From: an uncultured Holophagales bacterium | GTDB lineage: Bacteria > Acidobacteriota > Thermoanaerobaculia > UBA5066 | Reading direction: 5' to 3' | Assembly (NCBI GenBank): GCA_937864895.1 | Contig: CALMDF010000358.1 | Location: 1-6,467 of the forward strand | DNA: 6,467 nucleotides | In this document: piece after piece, positions 5,685 to 6,467 of the stretch | How positions within the stretch are numbered: position 1 is the first letter of the stretch | How the letters are laid out: the number at the start of each line of letters is the position of its first letter | Made by a program: the position numbers and the translations under genes | Notes under the pieces: model-generated | What the model was told of the DNA's origin: nothing | The model's input: only the letters and a program-made list of their open reading frames with translations | Database searches by the model: none

Positions 5685-6467
5685 ATGGACGTCCGCTACG
5701 GCGAGCTCCCCCTCGATCTCCTTCGGGCGCTCTTCACGTTCGAGGAGCTGCTGAAGCTCTTCCTCGACCTCGTGACGCGGCTCGGGGGAGACGTGGAGGA
5801 GGCGCTCGACGTCATGCGGCGGCTCCAGGAGCGGGGCATCCTCGACCCGAAGCTCGACCTCGACGCCTTCGTCGCCGCCCTGGAGGAGAAGGGGATCGTC
5901 GGGCGGGACGGCGAGGGAGCGCTCGCGCTCTCCGGGACGGGCGAGAGGCAGATCCGCCGCGCCGCCCTCGAGGAGATCTTCACCTCGCTGACGAAGTCGG
6001 GCGGGGGCCTCCACGCGCTTCCGCGCGCGGGCTCGGGGACCGAGCTCCTCGACGAGACGCGCCTCTTCGAGTTCGGCGACGACCTCTCGCGCCTCGACGG
6101 CGTGAGGACCGTGACGAACGCGGCCCGGCGGAATCCCGAGACCCTCGAGATCGCCCCGGAGGACTTCGAGGTCCACGAGGTGGAGCACCAGTCGGCCTGC
6201 GCCACGGCGATCGCCATCGACATCTCCCACTCGATGGTCCTCTACGGCGAGGACCGCTTCACCCCGGCCAAGAAGGTCGCCCTCGCCCTCACCGAGCTGA
6301 TCCTCTCGAAGTACCCGAAGGACACGATCGACGTCGTCCTCTTCGGCGACGACGCCGTGCAGGTGCCGATCGACTCCCTCTCGAAGGCGCAGGTCGGGCC
6401 GTTCCACACGAATACGAAGGCGGGGCTCGCCCTCTGCCGCGGCCTCCTCCAGGCGCGCCGCTCGCGC
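5685..6467 (+). CDS. VWA-domain protein, ChlD-like partner of the AAA+ ATPase (3' partial)
   Basis: The first 261 residues of a VWA protein, open through the right edge. Residues 1-60 are predicted helical. Residues 62-100 look like a small winged-helix-type element (EEKGIVGRDGEGALALS followed by TGERQI). A segment with LFEFGDD (127-133) and TVTNAARR (142-149) leads into the VWA domain at about 170. The MIDAS metal site begins as DISHSM (179-184; D179, S181, S183), and T242 is the likely MIDAS threonine; the expected third aspartate falls beyond the edge. The domain should bind a divalent metal and a ligand or client while an AAA+ ring supplies energy. From memory it resembles the C-terminal half of mycobacterial Rv0959, encoded beside the ATPase Rv0958, but with a much shorter N-terminus. 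ATG at 5685 has AGGA ten bases upstream. The natural ATPase partner is at 1833-3380. Confidence 0.93.
   Translation, partial: MDVRYGELPLDLLRALFTFEELLKLFLDLVTRLGGDVEEALDVMRRLQERGILDPKLDLDAFVAALEEKGIVGRDGEGALALSGTGERQIRRAALEEIFTSLTKSGGGLHALPRAGSGTELLDETRLFEFGDDLSRLDGVRTVTNAARRNPETLEIAPEDFEVHEVEHQSACATAIAIDISHSMVLYGEDRFTPAKKVALALTELILSKYPKDTIDVVLFGDDAVQVPIDSLSKAQVGPFHTNTKAGLALCRGLLQARRSR

Noticed and set aside
5541..6407. Minus-strand 288-codon frame opposite the VWA gene
   Set aside because: It is antisense to a gene with a clear MIDAS motif and is Arg/Glu/Leu-rich low complexity; it would also cross the divergent gap and overlap the minus-strand operon start.

Overview
The window is 6.5 kb of very GC-rich, gene-dense bacterial DNA with a strong preference for G or C in the third codon position. 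This bias also produces many long spurious open frames. An NtrC-type two-component system, a GT-C-like membrane glycosyltransferase and a MoxR/ChlI-like ATPase with a ChlD-like VWA partner suggest a GC-rich Gram-negative chromosome, for example Acidobacteriota or a myxobacterium-like lineage. That placement is inference only; no marker gene fixes the taxon.

Layout. (1) Positions 2-388 (+) hold the ATP-binding C-terminus of a sensor histidine kinase cut by the left edge. Nine bases later, 398-1780 (+) encodes its likely partner, a full-length sigma-54-dependent response regulator (receiver, AAA+, Fis-type helix-turn-helix). (2) After a 52-base gap containing a GC hairpin, 1833-3380 (+) encodes an AAA+ ATPase of the MoxR/ChlI type with altered Walker A and Walker B residues. 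(3) Two translationally coupled genes lie on the minus strand: 5640-4819, a protein with one membrane anchor and a C-terminal beta-rich domain, and 4822-3377, a polytopic membrane protein resembling GT-C glycosyltransferases. The second gene's stop codon interlocks with the ATPase stop codon in a shared CTAG. (4) From 5685 (+) to the right edge runs a VWA-domain protein with an intact start of a MIDAS motif, cut before its C-terminus.

How the genes may work together. The ATPase and the VWA protein look like the two halves of a MoxR-VWA (ChlI/ChlD-like) machine, in which an AAA+ ring and a metal-binding VWA adaptor remodel or load a client protein. From memory, mycobacterial Rv0958/Rv0959 is a comparable adjacent pair. 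Here the pair is split by the opposite-strand envelope-glycan genes with almost no spare DNA at either junction. The two-component system lies upstream on the same strand as the ATPase, but I see no sigma-54 promoter in the window that would link them.

I found no RNA genes, CRISPR arrays, insertion sequences or attachment sites. No intergenic stretch exceeds 52 bases. The clearest candidate for something under-described is the split MoxR-VWA pair with its variant nucleotide-binding motifs and its envelope-glycan neighbours.
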